From Nocardia spumae (lineage in GTDB: Bacteria > Actinomycetota > Actinomycetes > Mycobacteriales > Mycobacteriaceae): a DNA stretch of 64,000 nt. Positions 1-11,615 of this stretch are shown here, in pieces. The stretch is taken from assembly GCF_020733635.1 (NCBI RefSeq), contig NZ_JAJFZL010000001.1:3224001-3288000 (forward strand), written 5' to 3'. Under the pieces are notes generated by a model that saw only the letters and a list, made by a program, of their open reading frames with translations, had not been told where the DNA came from and searched no databases. Position 1 is the first letter of the stretch. Every line of letters starts with the position of its first letter. The translations under genes were made by a program, and so were the position numbers.

Positions 1-986
1 GTGCGTGCCGCCTCGCGCTCGTCGGCCGCACGTCCCCACCGTCCGGCCAGCGCGGCGCAGGTGATGAGCTGGATCTGGTGGAAGATCATCAGCGGCAGGA
101 CGATCAAGCCCACCGGATGCCCCGCGAACAACACCGTGGCCATCGGCAGGCCGGTGGCGAGACTCTTCTTGGAGCCGCAGAAGATCACCACGATCCGGTC
201 GGCGCGATCGAATCCGAACAATCTCGCCACGCCGGTGGTAACCCCCAGCACGACCGCCAGCAGGACGATCGCGACGCCCACGACGGCCAGCAGCCGGCCG
301 ATCGCCAGGCCCTGCCAGACGTGTTCGACCATGCCGGCGCTGAAGGCCGAGTACACAACCAGATAGACCGATCCGCGATCGACCACCTTGGTGAGCGTGG
401 TGTGCGACAGAATCCGATGCAGCTTGGGGCGCAACAACTGGCCCGCGATGAACGGCAGCAGCAGTTGGACCACGATCTGCAGGATCGACATCGGGGAGAC
501 GGTAGCGTTCCCGGTGGTCTGCATCAGCAGCATCACCAGCAGCGGGGTCAGGAACACGCCCAGCAGATTCGACACCGACGCGCTCACCACCGCGGCCGCC
601 ACATTGCCGCGCGCGATCGAGGTGAACGCGATCGAGGACTGCACCGTGGACGGCAGCAGGCACAGATAGAGCATGCCGGTGTAGAGATCGTCGGTGAGGA
701 CGGTCGGAACCAGCAGTCGCATCGCGAGTCCGAGCAGCGGGAACAACACGTATGTCGCGGTCAGCACGGTGGTGTGCAGGCGCCAGTGCCGCAGGCCCGC
801 GAGTGCCTCGCGGGGTTCGAGCCGGGTTCCGTACAGCAGGAACAGTACGGCGATCGCTACCTTGGTGGCCCACTCCAGAACGTCGGCGGCACCGCCGCGC
901 GCGGGCACGATCAGGCCGATGGCCATCGCGGCGAACAAGCCCAGCAGGAATCCGTCGATACGGAGTTTGGCCAGCAATCTCACCAC
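1..986 (-). CDS. bile acid:sodium symporter-like (SBF-like) transporter, C-terminus cut by window edge
   Basis: This is a membrane transporter of the BASS/SBF-like superfamily; the substrate cannot be read from the sequence. The reverse-strand translation is almost entirely hydrophobic with about nine membrane segments. It contains the family-typical FCGSKKSLATGLPMA stretch near the C-terminal end, followed by a GHPVGLIVLPLMIFHQIQL helix. Two GTG codons in tandem (986 and 983) are the likely starts. The gene is divergent from the LysR gene starting at 1052, with about 65 bp between them, so that regulator may control it. The last residues lie beyond base 1. Confidence 0.8.
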   Translation of the reverse strand, partial: MVRLLAKLRIDGFLLGLFAAMAIGLIVPARGGAADVLEWATKVAIAVLFLLYGTRLEPREALAGLRHWRLHTTVLTATYVLFPLLGLAMRLLVPTVLTDDLYTGMLYLCLLPSTVQSSIAFTSIARGNVAAAVVSASVSNLLGVFLTPLLVMLLMQTTGNATVSPMSILQIVVQLLLPFIAGQLLRPKLHRILSHTTLTKVVDRGSVYLVVYSAFSAGMVEHVWQGLAIGRLLAVVGVAIVLLAVVLGVTTGVARLFGFDRADRIVVIFCGSKKSLATGLPMATVLFAGHPVGLIVLPLMIFHQIQLITCAALAGRWGRAADEREAAR

Positions 987-1051
987 GCTACGGTACGGCC
1001 CGTCCAACTGATCGTGAAAGTCGATCGAAGCGATATCTATGAACGCGTAAT

Positions 1052-1909
1052 GTGATGAATATGTTCGACCCCGAACTTCTGCGTACCTTCCTGGCGGTGG
1101 AGCGGGCCGGTGGATTCACCGCCGCGGGCCGCATTCTGGGGCTGCGGCAATCCACGGTCAGCGGGCATATCGCCCGGCTGGAGCAGGCCGCCGGACGTGA
1201 ACTGATTCGCCGCGACACTCGTAATCTGGCGCTGACCGCAGACGGCGCCGCCATGGTCGGTTTCGCGCGCACGATCCTCGACGCGCAGGCCGAGGCCGAT
1301 CGTTACTTCTCCGATTCCAGGCTCACCGGCCTGATCCGGCTGGGCGCCTCCGACGATCTGGTGGCCCGCGAACTCCCCGATGTGCTGCTGGAATTCCAGC
1401 GCTCCCATCCCGGAGTGGATCTGGAACTGATCGTCGGGCTCAGTGAGAACCTCAAGACCAGAATGGCCGCGGGGGAGCTGGATCTGATGGTGGCCAAACG
1501 GCTGCCGGGGGAGCGGCACGGTGAACTGCTGTGGCGCGACCGGCTGGTGTGGGCCGGGCGCTCGGGGGTCGGGCCGATCGCCGATCCGGTTCCGGTGGTC
1601 ACCTATCCACCGCCGAGCCTGACCCGGCACGTGGCGCTGCGTGCGCTCGAACGTGAGGGCAGGACCTGGCGGATCGCGTGCGTCAGTGACAGTCAGCTCG
1701 GCCTGCGGGCGGCGGTGCTGGCCGGGCTCGGCGTGGTGGCCCATGCCGAAACACTGCTTCCGCCCGGGCTTTTCGCGGTCGCGGACGAGAAACTGCCGGA
1801 ACTGGGGGAGCTGGAGTTCGTCCTGCTGCGGCGCCACAGCCGGTTGTCGGAACCCGAACAGGCGCTCTGCGCCGCGATCATCGCCGGTGCGCATCGGATG
1901 CATCGGTGA
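1052..1909 (+). CDS. LysR-family transcriptional regulator
   Basis: This is a DNA-binding regulator of about 285 aa, the usual LysR length. The N-terminal winged helix-turn-helix (about residues 5-65) reads LLRTFLAVERAGGFTAAGRIL followed by QSTVSGHIARLEQAAGRELI. The rest is the effector-binding fold. The start is GTG 1052 or ATG 1055/1061; no strong ribosome site separates them. It is divergently transcribed from the SBF-like transporter, the classic arrangement for a LysR regulator and its target. The ligand is unknown. It ends 87 bp before uvrC and is probably not co-transcribed with it. Confidence 0.85.
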   Translation: MMNMFDPELLRTFLAVERAGGFTAAGRILGLRQSTVSGHIARLEQAAGRELIRRDTRNLALTADGAAMVGFARTILDAQAEADRYFSDSRLTGLIRLGASDDLVARELPDVLLEFQRSHPGVDLELIVGLSENLKTRMAAGELDLMVAKRLPGERHGELLWRDRLVWAGRSGVGPIADPVPVVTYPPPSLTRHVALRALEREGRTWRIACVSDSQLGLRAAVLAGLGVVAHAETLLPPGLFAVADEKLPELGELEFVLLRRHSRLSEPEQALCAAIIAGAHRMHR

Positions 1910-1996
1910 CGGGCGCGCGACGCGGCGCGATCGCCGGCGCCGGTGCGTGGTCATGGCGTGCGACCGGTGTCGGTGCCGGTCGTTAACCTGGTTCCC

Positions 1997-4051
1997 GTGG
2001 CAGATCCCGCGACCTATCGCCCCGCACCGGGCACCATTCCCGTCGAACCCGGCGTCTACAAATTCCGGGACTCCTACGGGCAGGTGATCTATGTCGGTAA
2101 GGCCAAGAGTCTGCGCAGCCGCCTGAATTCCTACTTCGCCGATGTGTCCTCGCTGCATCCGCGCACCCGGCAGATGGTGACCACCGCCGCGAGCGTGGAA
2201 TGGACGGTGGTCTCCACCGAGGTCGAAGCCCTGCAGTTGGAATACAACTGGATCAAGGAATTCGATCCGCGCTTCAACGTGCGCTACCGCGACGACAAGA
2301 CCTACCCGATGCTCGCGGTGAGCATGAACGAGGAGTATCCGCGGGTATTCGTCTACCGCGGCGCGCGCAAGAAGGGGGTGCGCTACTTCGGGCCGTACGC
2401 GCACGCCTGGGCTATTCGTGAGACCGTGGATCTGCTGTTGCGGGTCTTCCCGGTGCGGACCTGCTCGGCGGGAGTCTTCAAGCGGCACAGCCAGATCGGA
2501 CGCCCGTGCCTGCTCGGGTACATCGACAAGTGTTCGGCGCCGTGCATCGGCCGGGTCGACGCGGACGAGCATCGCCGGATCGCGGAGGACTTCTGCGACT
2601 TCCTGGCCGGCCGTACCGATCGGATGGTGCGTGAACTGGAACGCCGGATGCAGTCCGCGGCAGCGGATCTGGATTTCGAGACCGCGGCCCGGCTGCGCGA
2701 CGATGTGGCCGCGCTCAAACGTGCCCTCGAGAAGCAGGCGGTGGTGCTGGGCACCGGTACCGATGCCGATGTGATCGCCTTCGCCACCGACGACCTCGAG
2801 GCCGCGGTGCAGATCTTCCACGTCCGCGACGGGCGGGTACGCGGTCAGCGCGGCTGGGTGGTCGACAAATCCGGCGACGCGATCGATACGAACTGGCCGG
2901 GCGGCGAAGGCGCCGATACCGCCGCCGGTTCCGGTGAGATGGCCGCCCTGGTCGAGCAGTTCGTCACCCAGTTCTACGGTGAACAGGCCGCTTTCGCCGA
3001 ACACACCGATACCGAGACCCCGGCCACCGCGGTTCCGCGCGAGGTGCTGGTGCCCGAACTGCCCGGTGATCCGGAGCAGGTGCAGCGGTGGCTGTCGGAT
3101 CTGCGCGGCTCCGCGGTGGCCCTGCGGGTGCCGCAACGCGGCGACAAGAAGGCGCTCATGGAGACGGTCCAGCGCAACGCCCACGAGGCGCTGGCCCAGC
3201 ACAAGTTGAAGCGGGCCGGCGATCTGACCGCGAGATCCGCTGCGCTACAGGGCATTCAGGACGCACTCGATCTCGACAGCGCACCGCTGCGCATCGAATG
3301 TGTCGATATCAGCCATGTGCAGGGCACCGATGTGGTGGCTTCACTGGTGGTGTTCGAAGACGGTCTGCCGCGCAAATCCGAGTACCGCCACTACGCGATC
3401 AAGGAGGCTGCCGGCGAAGGCCGCTCCGACGATGTCGCGAGTATCGCCGAGGTGACCCGACGCCGGTTCCAGCGGCTGCGCCGGGACCTCGACGAGTTGA
3501 GCGGGCCACCGCCGCAGGAGTCGGCGGCGGCGCCGGGCACGACCGATATCGAGGCCGAACCGGCGGATCTGCCGCCCGGAATCGACCCCCGGACCGGCCG
3601 CCCGCGCAAGTTCTCCTATCCGCCGAATCTGTACGTCGTCGACGGTGGCGCCCCACAGGTGGCCGCGGCCGCCGAGGTGCTCGACGATCTGGGTATCACC
3701 GATGTCGCGGTGATCGGGCTGGCCAAGCGCCTGGAGGAGGTGTGGGTGCCGGGCGAACCCGATCCGGTGATCATGCCGCGGACCAGCGAATCGCTGTTCC
3801 TGCTGCAGCGAGTGCGCGATGAGGCCCACCGCTTCGCCATCACCTTCCACCGCAGCAAGCGCTCCCGGCGGATGACCGCCTCGGCGCTGGACTCGGTCCG
3901 CGGCCTCGGTGAGGCGCGCCGCACGGCGCTGGTGACCCACTTCGGTTCGGTCGCCAAACTCAAGCAGGCTACGGTGGAGGAAATCACCGAGGTGCCCGGT
4001 ATCGGGGTGGCGACGGCCAAGGCCGTACTCGCGGCACTCAACTCCGAATGA
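1997..4051 (+). CDS. uvrC: excinuclease ABC subunit C
   Basis: UvrC makes both incisions around bulky lesions in UvrABC nucleotide excision repair. The domains appear in order: an N-terminal GIY-YIG nuclease ([22 protein letters not shown]), a cysteine cluster ([20 protein letters not shown]), a UVR motif ([17 protein letters not shown]), an RNase H-like endonuclease domain starting at [17 protein letters not shown], and a C-terminal helix-hairpin-helix pair ([18 protein letters not shown] and [13 protein letters not shown]). GTG 1997 gives the canonical start ([21 protein letters not shown]) and 684 aa; an upstream in-frame start at 1943 would add an unconserved leader. It lies upstream of rapZ-yvcK-whiA, as in other actinobacteria. 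Confidence 0.95.
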   Translation: MADPATYRPAPGTIPVEPGVYKFRDSYGQVIYVGKAKSLRSRLNSYFADVSSLHPRTRQMVTTAASVEWTVVSTEVEALQLEYNWIKEFDPRFNVRYRDDKTYPMLAVSMNEEYPRVFVYRGARKKGVRYFGPYAHAWAIRETVDLLLRVFPVRTCSAGVFKRHSQIGRPCLLGYIDKCSAPCIGRVDADEHRRIAEDFCDFLAGRTDRMVRELERRMQSAAADLDFETAARLRDDVAALKRALEKQAVVLGTGTDADVIAFATDDLEAAVQIFHVRDGRVRGQRGWVVDKSGDAIDTNWPGGEGADTAAGSGEMAALVEQFVTQFYGEQAAFAEHTDTETPATAVPREVLVPELPGDPEQVQRWLSDLRGSAVALRVPQRGDKKALMETVQRNAHEALAQHKLKRAGDLTARSAALQGIQDALDLDSAPLRIECVDISHVQGTDVVASLVVFEDGLPRKSEYRHYAIKEAAGEGRSDDVASIAEVTRRRFQRLRRDLDELSGPPPQESAAAPGTTDIEAEPADLPPGIDPRTGRPRKFSYPPNLYVVDGGAPQVAAAAEVLDDLGITDVAVIGLAKRLEEVWVPGEPDPVIMPRTSESLFLLQRVRDEAHRFAITFHRSKRSRRMTASALDSVRGLGEARRTALVTHFGSVAKLKQATVEEITEVPGIGVATAKAVLAALNSE

Positions 4052-4154
4052 CGTCTCGATCACGGCTCGGTTTCGCCCGCAGTGTGTGCGTCGCCGCGGC
4101 CGGTACGGGCGGGCAGGATGATCGAATGGCAGCCATGGACGGACCCGATAGGAC

Positions 4155-5090
4155 ATGACGAGCGTCGAATCCAACCCCAGCGCGAGTACTGGCACGCGGC
4201 CCGATGCACATCCGGTGGAGGTGGTCATCGTCACCGGCCTGTCCGGTGCCGGCCGTGGCACGGCGGCCCGGGTCCTCGAGGATCTGGGCTGGTATGTCGC
4301 GGACAACCTTCCGCCCGAACTGATCGGCAGGCTGATCGAGCTGGGTGCCGCGGCCGATCCGCCCATCACGAAATTGGCCCTGGTCATGGACGTGCGCAGC
4401 CGGTTCTTCACCGGTGATCTGTCCGGTGTGACCGATCAGTTGCGGGCCAACGGAGTGCGCACCCGGCTGCTGTTCCTCGAGGCGTCCGACGATGTGCTGA
4501 TCCGGCGGTTCGGCTTCGCGCGCCGCCGGCACCCGCTGCAGAGCGAGAGTGCCGATGGCACCCTGTCGGAGGGGATCGCCGCCGAGCGGCGTGCGCTCTC
4601 GAAGGTGAAGACCGCCGCCGATCTGGTGATCGATACGACGGCGCTGTCGGTACATCAGCTGCATCGCAAACTCGAGGAGGCCTACGGTGGCGGTGCCCCG
4701 GCGGCCCTGCAGGTGACCATCCAATCGTTCGGATTCAAATACGGCGTCCCCCTGGACGCCGACATGGTTTTCGACGTGCGATTCCTGCCGAATCCGCACT
4801 GGATTCCGGAACTGCGCGAACACACCGGCCAGGATGATGTGGTCAGCGAGTACGTTCTGTCCCGGCCCGGCGCCGAGGACTACGTCGATACCTGCCGCCA
4901 TCTGGTCGACCTGACCACCAGCGGCTACCGCCAGGAGGGCAAGCGATATATGACCGTGGCAGTGGGGTGTACCGGTGGTAAGCACCGCAGCGTGGCGATA
5001 GCCGAGGAGCTGGGTGAACTGCTGGGCCGGCCCGACAGTGCCTCGACCGATGTCGTGCGGGTGGTCCACCGGGATCTGGGGCGCGAATGA
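4155..5090 (+). CDS. rapZ: RapZ/YvcJ family nucleotide-binding protein
   Basis: This is a P-loop protein of the RapZ (YvcJ/YhbJ) family. In E. coli it is the RNase adapter controlling glmZ/glmS; the actinobacterial role is less clear, so only the family is firm. The Walker A-like loop is GLSGAGRGTAARVLEDLGWYVADNLPP near the N-terminus. The C-terminal signature DVRFLPNPHW and the CTGGKHRSVAIAEEL phosphate-binding loop are intact. The length of 311 aa is slightly above the usual 285-300 because of a variable N-terminal tail. Its stop overlaps the next start by 4 bp (ATGA), indicating translational coupling with yvcK. Confidence 0.92.
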   Translation: MTSVESNPSASTGTRPDAHPVEVVIVTGLSGAGRGTAARVLEDLGWYVADNLPPELIGRLIELGAAADPPITKLALVMDVRSRFFTGDLSGVTDQLRANGVRTRLLFLEASDDVLIRRFGFARRRHPLQSESADGTLSEGIAAERRALSKVKTAADLVIDTTALSVHQLHRKLEEAYGGGAPAALQVTIQSFGFKYGVPLDADMVFDVRFLPNPHWIPELREHTGQDDVVSEYVLSRPGAEDYVDTCRHLVDLTTSGYRQEGKRYMTVAVGCTGGKHRSVAIAEELGELLGRPDSASTDVVRVVHRDLGRE

Positions 5091-6181
5091 GCGACGCGGA
5101 ACCGGCCGAGGACACCTCCGTACACGGACAACGGGAACCGGATCCCGCGAGCGATCCCGCAGTGGTGGCGCTGGGGGGCGGGCACGGGCTGTACGCGACG
5201 CTGACCGCCGTGCGCCGGCTCACCGAGCGGATCACCGCCGTCGTCACCGTCGCAGACGACGGGGGATCCTCGGGGCGCCTGCGCTCCGAGCTGGGCATGC
5301 TGCCTCCGGGGGACCTGCGTATGGCCCTGGCCGCCCTCGCGGAGGACCCCGAGGGTGTCTGGGCCCGCACCGCCCAGCACCGCTTCGGTGGCACCGGGGC
5401 GCTGGCCGGGCATTCGGTCGGCAACCTCGTCCTGGCCGGACTGGCCGAGGTGCTCGGCGACCCGGTCGCCGCGCTCGACGAGATGGGCGCGATCCTGCGC
5501 TGTACGGGCCGGGTCCTGCCGATGTCGCCGACCGCGCTGACGATCGAAGCCGATGTCTCCGGCCTCGAGGCCGACCCCAGGGTGAGTCGCTGCATCCGAG
5601 GTCAGGTGGCGGTGGCGACCACGCCGGGGAAGGTGCGCCGGGTGCGGCTGATCCCGTCCGACCCGCCGGCCAGTGTCGACGCGACGTCCGCGATCGGGCA
5701 CGCCGACGTCGTCGTACTGGGTCCGGGATCGTGGTTCACCAGCGTGATTCCGCATATGCTCGTGCCCGATCTGCGGACGGCGCTGATGCAAACTCAGGCG
5801 GTGAAAGTGCTGGTCCTGAACCTGGCGGCCGAGCCCGGAGAGACCACAGGATTCTCCGCCGAGCGGCATGTGCATGTATTGTCCCAGCACGCACCGGATT
5901 TCGCTGTCGACCATGTGTTGGTGGACTCCGGCTCCGTACCCGAGGGTAGGGAGCGCGAACATGTGGCAAGAGCTGCCGAACAGCTGCGTGCGCGAGTAAC
6001 CTTCGCTGATGTCGCCGAGGCGGGGACGGACCGGCACCACCCTGGAAAGTTGGCCGCCGCACTGGATCAGGTGATCCGCCAACCTCGGCCGGAATTGGCA
6101 GGGCTTCGAGTCGAAGGACGGCATCCGGTCCAGCAGGTGCGGTCCGTGTCGGGTGGAAAGGAGCGGGTCTCGTGGCGATGA
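5087..6181 (+). CDS. gluconeogenesis factor YvcK/CofD-like protein
   Basis: This is a YvcK-type protein of the CofD-like superfamily, required in other bacteria for growth on gluconeogenic carbon and for cell-wall precursor balance; mycobacterial orthologues are called CuvA. The N-terminal [11 protein letters not shown] nucleotide-sugar-binding loop, [15 protein letters not shown] and PPGDLRMAL are textbook family motifs. [19 protein letters not shown] segment follows about two thirds along. It overlaps rapZ by 4 bp and whiA by 10 bp, so the three are almost certainly translated as one coupled unit. The first 20 or so residues are a variable acidic leader. Confidence 0.92.
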   Translation: MSDAEPAEDTSVHGQREPDPASDPAVVALGGGHGLYATLTAVRRLTERITAVVTVADDGGSSGRLRSELGMLPPGDLRMALAALAEDPEGVWARTAQHRFGGTGALAGHSVGNLVLAGLAEVLGDPVAALDEMGAILRCTGRVLPMSPTALTIEADVSGLEADPRVSRCIRGQVAVATTPGKVRRVRLIPSDPPASVDATSAIGHADVVVLGPGSWFTSVIPHMLVPDLRTALMQTQAVKVLVLNLAAEPGETTGFSAERHVHVLSQHAPDFAVDHVLVDSGSVPEGREREHVARAAEQLRARVTFADVAEAGTDRHHPGKLAAALDQVIRQPRPELAGLRVEGRHPVQQVRSVSGGKERVSWR

Positions 6182-7155
6182 CAGCCGAGGTGAAGGACGA
6201 GTTGAGCCGTCTGTCCGTCTCGCAGGTGAGCGCACGCAAGGCGGAATTGTCGGCACTACTCCGGTTCGCCGGTGGTCTGCACATCGTGGGCGGTCGGGTG
6301 ATCGTCGAGGCAGAGGTCGATATGGGTTCGATCGCGCGGCGGTTGCGCCGCGAGATCTTCGAGCTCTACGGCTACGGATCGGATGTGCACGTGCTGGGTG
6401 CCGGCGGATTGCGCAAGACGTCCCGCTACGTCGTTCGGGTGTCCAAGGAAGGCGAGGCGCTGGCGCGCCAGACCGGGTTGCTCGATGTGCGCGGTCGCCC
6501 GGTCCGGGGTCTGCCCGCGCAGGTCGTCGGCGGCAGCATCACCGATTCGGAAGCGGCGTGGCGTGGGGCCTTCCTGGCTCACGGTTCGCTGACCGAGCCC
6601 GGGCGCTCGTCGGCGCTCGAGGTGAGCTGCCCCGGTCTCGAAGCGGCCCAGGCGCTGGTGGGCGCGGCCCGCCGAATGGGTATCTCGGCGAAGTGGCGCG
6701 AGGTGCGCGGTACCGATCGGGTAGTGGTCCGCGACGGTGAGGCCATCGGTGCGCTGCTCACCCGGATGGGTGCGCAGGACACGCGCCTGACCTGGGAGGA
6801 GCGCCGCATGCGGCGCGAGGTCCGCGCCACCGCGAACCGCCTCGCCAACTTCGACGACGCGAATCTGCGCCGCTCGGCACGTGCGGCGGTGGCCGCCGCG
6901 GCCCGGGTGGAGCGGGCGCTCGAGATCCTCGGCGACGATGTGCCCGACCATCTGGCCGCGGCCGGACGGTTGCGGGTGCAGCACCGGCAGGCCTCACTGG
7001 AGGAACTGGGGCAGCTGGCCGACCCGCCGATGACCAAGGACGCGGTCGCCGGTCGTATCCGGCGCCTGCTGTCGATGGCCGATCGTCGCGCGAAGGAACT
7101 CGGCATCCCCGATACCGAGTCGGCGGTCACCGCCGAGCTGCTCGAAGACGCCTGA
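6172..7155 (+). CDS. whiA: DNA-binding protein WhiA
   Basis: WhiA is the actinobacterial transcription factor that works with WhiB to trigger the end of aerial growth in Streptomyces and affects division in other Gram-positives. It begins [32 protein letters not shown], the diagnostic N-terminus of the degenerate LAGLIDADG-type domain. It ends in a C-terminal helix-turn-helix with [30 protein letters not shown]. At 327 aa it is full length. GTG 6172 or ATG 6178 are both served by an AAGGAG at about 6158-6163; the start lies inside the yvcK coding end. Confidence 0.95.
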   Translation: MAMTAEVKDELSRLSVSQVSARKAELSALLRFAGGLHIVGGRVIVEAEVDMGSIARRLRREIFELYGYGSDVHVLGAGGLRKTSRYVVRVSKEGEALARQTGLLDVRGRPVRGLPAQVVGGSITDSEAAWRGAFLAHGSLTEPGRSSALEVSCPGLEAAQALVGAARRMGISAKWREVRGTDRVVVRDGEAIGALLTRMGAQDTRLTWEERRMRREVRATANRLANFDDANLRRSARAAVAAAARVERALEILGDDVPDHLAAAGRLRVQHRQASLEELGQLADPPMTKDAVAGRIRRLLSMADRRAKELGIPDTESAVTAELLEDA

Positions 7156-8555
<1,400 letters not shown>

Positions 8556-8559
8556 TCCC

Positions 8560-9780
8560 ATGGCAGTCAAGACCCTTCAGGATCTCCTGGCCGAGGGTGT
8601 CGAGGGTCGGGGCGTGCTCGTGCGCTCCGACCTGAACGTCCCCCTCGACAACGGCGTGATCACCGACCCGGGCCGCATCCTGGCCTCGGTCCCCACTATC
8701 AAGGCGCTGGCCGAGGCCGGGGCCAAGGTCGTCGTCACCGCTCATCTGGGCCGCCCGAAGGGTGAGCCGGATCCGGCACTGTCGCTGGCGCCCGTGGCCG
8801 CGAAGCTCGGCGAAGAGCTGGGCCGCAACGTGCAGCTCGCCGGCGATGTGGTGGGCCAGGACGCGCTCGCGCGTTCGGAGGGCCTCACCGACGGTGATGT
8901 GCTGCTGCTGGAGAACATTCGCTTCGATCCGCGCGAGACCAGCAAGGACGACGCGCAGCGGCAGAAGCTGGCTCGTGCGCTCGTGGAGCTGGTCGGTGAC
9001 GACGGCGCGTTCGTCTCCGACGGATTCGGTGTGGTGCATCGCAAGCAGGCCTCGGTCTACGACGTGGCACAGCTGCTGCCGCACTACGCGGGCACACTGG
9101 TGGCAGCGGAGGTCGACGTGCTGCGCAAGCTCACCACCGAGACCGAGCGCCCCTATGCGGTCGTGCTGGGTGGTTCCAAGGTGTCGGACAAGCTCGCTGT
9201 CATCGAGGCGCTGGCCCCCAAGGTCGACACCCTGGTCATCGGCGGCGGCATGTGCTTCACCTTCCTTGCCGCGCAAGGCATCTCGGTCGGATCCTCACTG
9301 CTGCAGGAGGAGATGATCGACACCTGCAAGGATCTGCTGGAGCGTTTCGCCGACGTCATCCACCTGCCGGTGGACATCGTGGCGGCCGATGAATTCGCGG
9401 CCGGCGCGGAGTCGAAGACGGTGGCGGCCAACGAGATTCCCGATGGCTGGATGGGCCTGGACATCGGCCCCGAGTCCGCGAAGCGGTTCGCCGCCCTGCT
9501 GACCGAGGCGAAGACGGTGTTCTGGAACGGCCCGATGGGTGTGTTCGAGTTCGAGGCGTTCGCCGCGGGCACTCGGGCGGTCGCCGAGGCCATCGTGACG
9601 GCCACCGGCAAGGGCGCGTTCACCGTGGTCGGTGGTGGCGACTCGGCCGCGGCCGTGCGCACACTCGGCCTGCCGGAGGACGGGTTCTCCCATATCTCCA
9701 CCGGTGGCGGCGCCTCGCTGGAGTATCTCGAGGGCAAGCAGCTTCCGGGCATCGCGGTCCTCGAAGACGGGCAGGTGTGA
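8560..9780 (+). CDS. pgk: phosphoglycerate kinase
   Basis: This enzyme transfers the acyl phosphate of 1,3-bisphosphoglycerate to ADP. Visible signatures are the substrate loop [18 protein letters not shown], the TAHLGRPKG loop, [12 protein letters not shown], the hinge region [17 protein letters not shown], and the nucleotide loop [13 protein letters not shown] with [13 protein letters not shown]. The length of 406 aa is normal. ATG 8560 lies 4 bp after gap, and the stop lies 2 bp before the tpiA ATG, so the three are one operon. Confidence 0.97.
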   Translation: MAVKTLQDLLAEGVEGRGVLVRSDLNVPLDNGVITDPGRILASVPTIKALAEAGAKVVVTAHLGRPKGEPDPALSLAPVAAKLGEELGRNVQLAGDVVGQDALARSEGLTDGDVLLLENIRFDPRETSKDDAQRQKLARALVELVGDDGAFVSDGFGVVHRKQASVYDVAQLLPHYAGTLVAAEVDVLRKLTTETERPYAVVLGGSKVSDKLAVIEALAPKVDTLVIGGGMCFTFLAAQGISVGSSLLQEEMIDTCKDLLERFADVIHLPVDIVAADEFAAGAESKTVAANEIPDGWMGLDIGPESAKRFAALLTEAKTVFWNGPMGVFEFEAFAAGTRAVAEAIVTATGKGAFTVVGGGDSAAAVRTLGLPEDGFSHISTGGGASLEYLEGKQLPGIAVLEDGQV

Positions 9781-9782
9781 CC

Positions 9783-10568
9783 ATGGCACGCAAACCGCTG
9801 ATCGCCGGTAACTGGAAGATGAACCTCAATCACCTCGAGGCCATCGCTCTGGTGCAGAAGATCGCATTCGCCCTGCCGGACAAGTACTTCGACAAGGTGG
9901 ATGTCACAGTCATCCCGCCGTACACCGATATCCGCAGTATTCAGACCCTCATCGAGGGCGACCGGTTGCGGCTCACTTTCGGTGCCCAGGATGTCTCGGT
10001 GCACGAGTCGGGCGCCTACACCGGTGAGGTCAGTGCGGCCATGCTGGCGAAGCTGTCGTGCAGTTTCGTCGTGGTCGGCCATTCGGAGCGGCGGCAGTAC
10101 CACAACGAGGACGACGCCACCGTGCTGGCGAAGGCCAAGAAGGTGCTGCAGTACGAGATGACGCCGATCGTCTGCATCGGTGAGGGCCTGGGTGTGCGCG
10201 AGGCGCAGACTCATGTCGCGTACAACCTCGAGCAGTTGCGCGGTTCGCTCAAGGGCCTGACCGCGGAACAGATCGCCAAGGTCGTCATCGCCTACGAACC
10301 CGTCTGGGCTATCGGCACCGGTCGTGTCGCGACCCCGGCGGATGCGCAGGAAGTCTGCGGTGCGCTGCGGACCGAATTGGTGGATCTGGCCGGTGAAGAG
10401 GTCGCGGCGAGTGTCCGCATCCTCTACGGCGGCTCCGTGAACGCCAAGAACGTCGGCGAATTGATCGCATCGCCCGATATCGACGGTGCTCTCGTCGGTG
10501 GCGCCTCGCTGAAGGGTGACGAATTCGCCACCCTGTCGGCGATCGCCGCCGGTGGCCCGCTGCCCTGA
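9783..10568 (+). CDS. tpiA: triosephosphate isomerase
   Basis: This enzyme interconverts dihydroxyacetone phosphate and glyceraldehyde-3-phosphate. The 261-aa TIM barrel has the N-terminal GNWKMN with the catalytic lysine, the catalytic histidine in VVGHSERR, the catalytic glutamate in [22 protein letters not shown] (loop 6), and the C-terminal phosphate site [14 protein letters not shown] 9783 gives the standard [14 protein letters not shown] start. In most relatives secG follows directly; here a 16-kb accessory block intervenes. Confidence 0.97.
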   Translation: MARKPLIAGNWKMNLNHLEAIALVQKIAFALPDKYFDKVDVTVIPPYTDIRSIQTLIEGDRLRLTFGAQDVSVHESGAYTGEVSAAMLAKLSCSFVVVGHSERRQYHNEDDATVLAKAKKVLQYEMTPIVCIGEGLGVREAQTHVAYNLEQLRGSLKGLTAEQIAKVVIAYEPVWAIGTGRVATPADAQEVCGALRTELVDLAGEEVAASVRILYGGSVNAKNVGELIASPDIDGALVGGASLKGDEFATLSAIAAGGPLP

Positions 10569-10603
10569 TCGCCGCGGGCGCTCAACCGCCTCGAGCACAA
10601 CAT

Positions 10604-10639
10604 GTCGGCCCCGGTACCAATGGCGGTACCGGGGCCGAC
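10604..10639. terminator. perfect 15-bp hairpin between convergent tpiA and methyltransferase
   Basis: GTCGGCCCCGGTACC at 10604-10618 is the exact reverse complement of 10625-10639, with a 6-nt loop (AATGGC). It lies between convergent genes and so can end transcription from both sides. There is no U-tract. Confidence 0.85.
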
Positions 10640-10661
10640 GTATGAGATCAGGTGTTCGACC

Positions 10662-11504
10662 TCAGGGCTTGCGGGCCACCGCGCCGAGCATGGACACCGC
10701 TTCCGGCCGCGGGTGGGGGCGGTGGGACTCGGTGGGCCAGTTGATGACCGACACGATTCCGGGGTCGACCAGTTCCAGACCGGTGAAGAAGCGGCCGAAC
10801 TCGGCGGTCGAACGCAGCTGGAACGGAATGCCGCTGCGCTTGTTGGCCCGCACGCTCTCGGCGAGGTCCTCCTCGGACAGGTGATCGCTGGTCGCGTGCG
10901 ACATCACCAGATAGCTGCCCGGCGCCAGGGCGTCGGTCAATCGCCGTACCACCTCCAACGGCCGGTCGTCGTCGGTGAAGAAGTGCACCACCGCGAGCAT
11001 GATCAGCGCCATCGGCCGGGACGGGTCCACAGTGGCGAGCACATCCGGATGGGTCAGAATCCGCTCCGGGTCGCGGGCGTCGGCCTGCAGATACGTGGTA
11101 GCGCCGGCGGCGGTGGAGTCGAGCAGACTCTGGGCGTGCAGGGCCACGATCGGGTCGTTGTCGACGTAGACGATGCGAGATTCGGGCGCCGCCGCCTGGG
11201 CGATCTCGTGGACATTGCCCGCGGTCGGCAGCCCGGCTCCCAGATCGAGGAACTGGCGTATTCCGGCCTGTGTGGCCAGGTACCCGACGGCCCGGTGCAG
11301 GAACGCGCGGTTCTCGAGCGCGGCGATCTGGACACTGGGGAAGGCCTCCGCGACAGCCTCGGCGGACGCGCGATCGGCCTCGAAATTGTCCTTACCGCCC
11401 AGCCAGTAGTCGTAGCGGCGGGCTGGATGCGGAGTGGTGATGTCGATTCCGGGGGGAGCCACCGGATCCACGTGTGGACCCTGTGATCCGTTTTCCGGTT
11501 CCAT
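10662..11504 (-). CDS. SAM-dependent methyltransferase, DUF574 (PF04672) family
   Basis: This is a predicted methyltransferase of the DUF574 family, common in multi-copy form in Nocardia and Streptomyces; substrates are unknown. The family signature DITTPHPARRYDYWLGGKDNFEADR lies near the N-terminus. The SAM-binding region FLDLGAGLPTAGNVHEIAQ is followed by VYVDNDPIVALHAQSLL with the acidic ribose-binding residue. At 280 aa it is full length. ATG 11504 has AGGAGAG upstream. It is divergent from the P450 at 11616 with about 110 bp between, so they may share control. Confidence 0.85.
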   Translation of the reverse strand: MEPENGSQGPHVDPVAPPGIDITTPHPARRYDYWLGGKDNFEADRASAEAVAEAFPSVQIAALENRAFLHRAVGYLATQAGIRQFLDLGAGLPTAGNVHEIAQAAAPESRIVYVDNDPIVALHAQSLLDSTAAGATTYLQADARDPERILTHPDVLATVDPSRPMALIMLAVVHFFTDDDRPLEVVRRLTDALAPGSYLVMSHATSDHLSEEDLAESVRANKRSGIPFQLRSTAEFGRFFTGLELVDPGIVSVINWPTESHRPHPRPEAVSMLGAVARKP

Positions 11505-11615
11505 GACATCTCTCCTCTCGTCGTCGACGACGCGCGGTGATCGACTACTGTCATCCTGTCAGCTCGGATGACGAACCGGCGCGGCAACCTGCCGTGCGGC
11601 TGGGGAGGCTCGAAG

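Noticed and set aside
1037..3202. A 721-codon open frame on the minus strand through LysR and uvrC
   Set aside because: It is antisense to two clear genes, rich in His/Arg/Gly/Gln with no domain, and arises from the high-GC third positions of the real genes. Similar long antisense frames at 36211-38247, 15117-16976 and 58063-60288 were dropped for the same reason.
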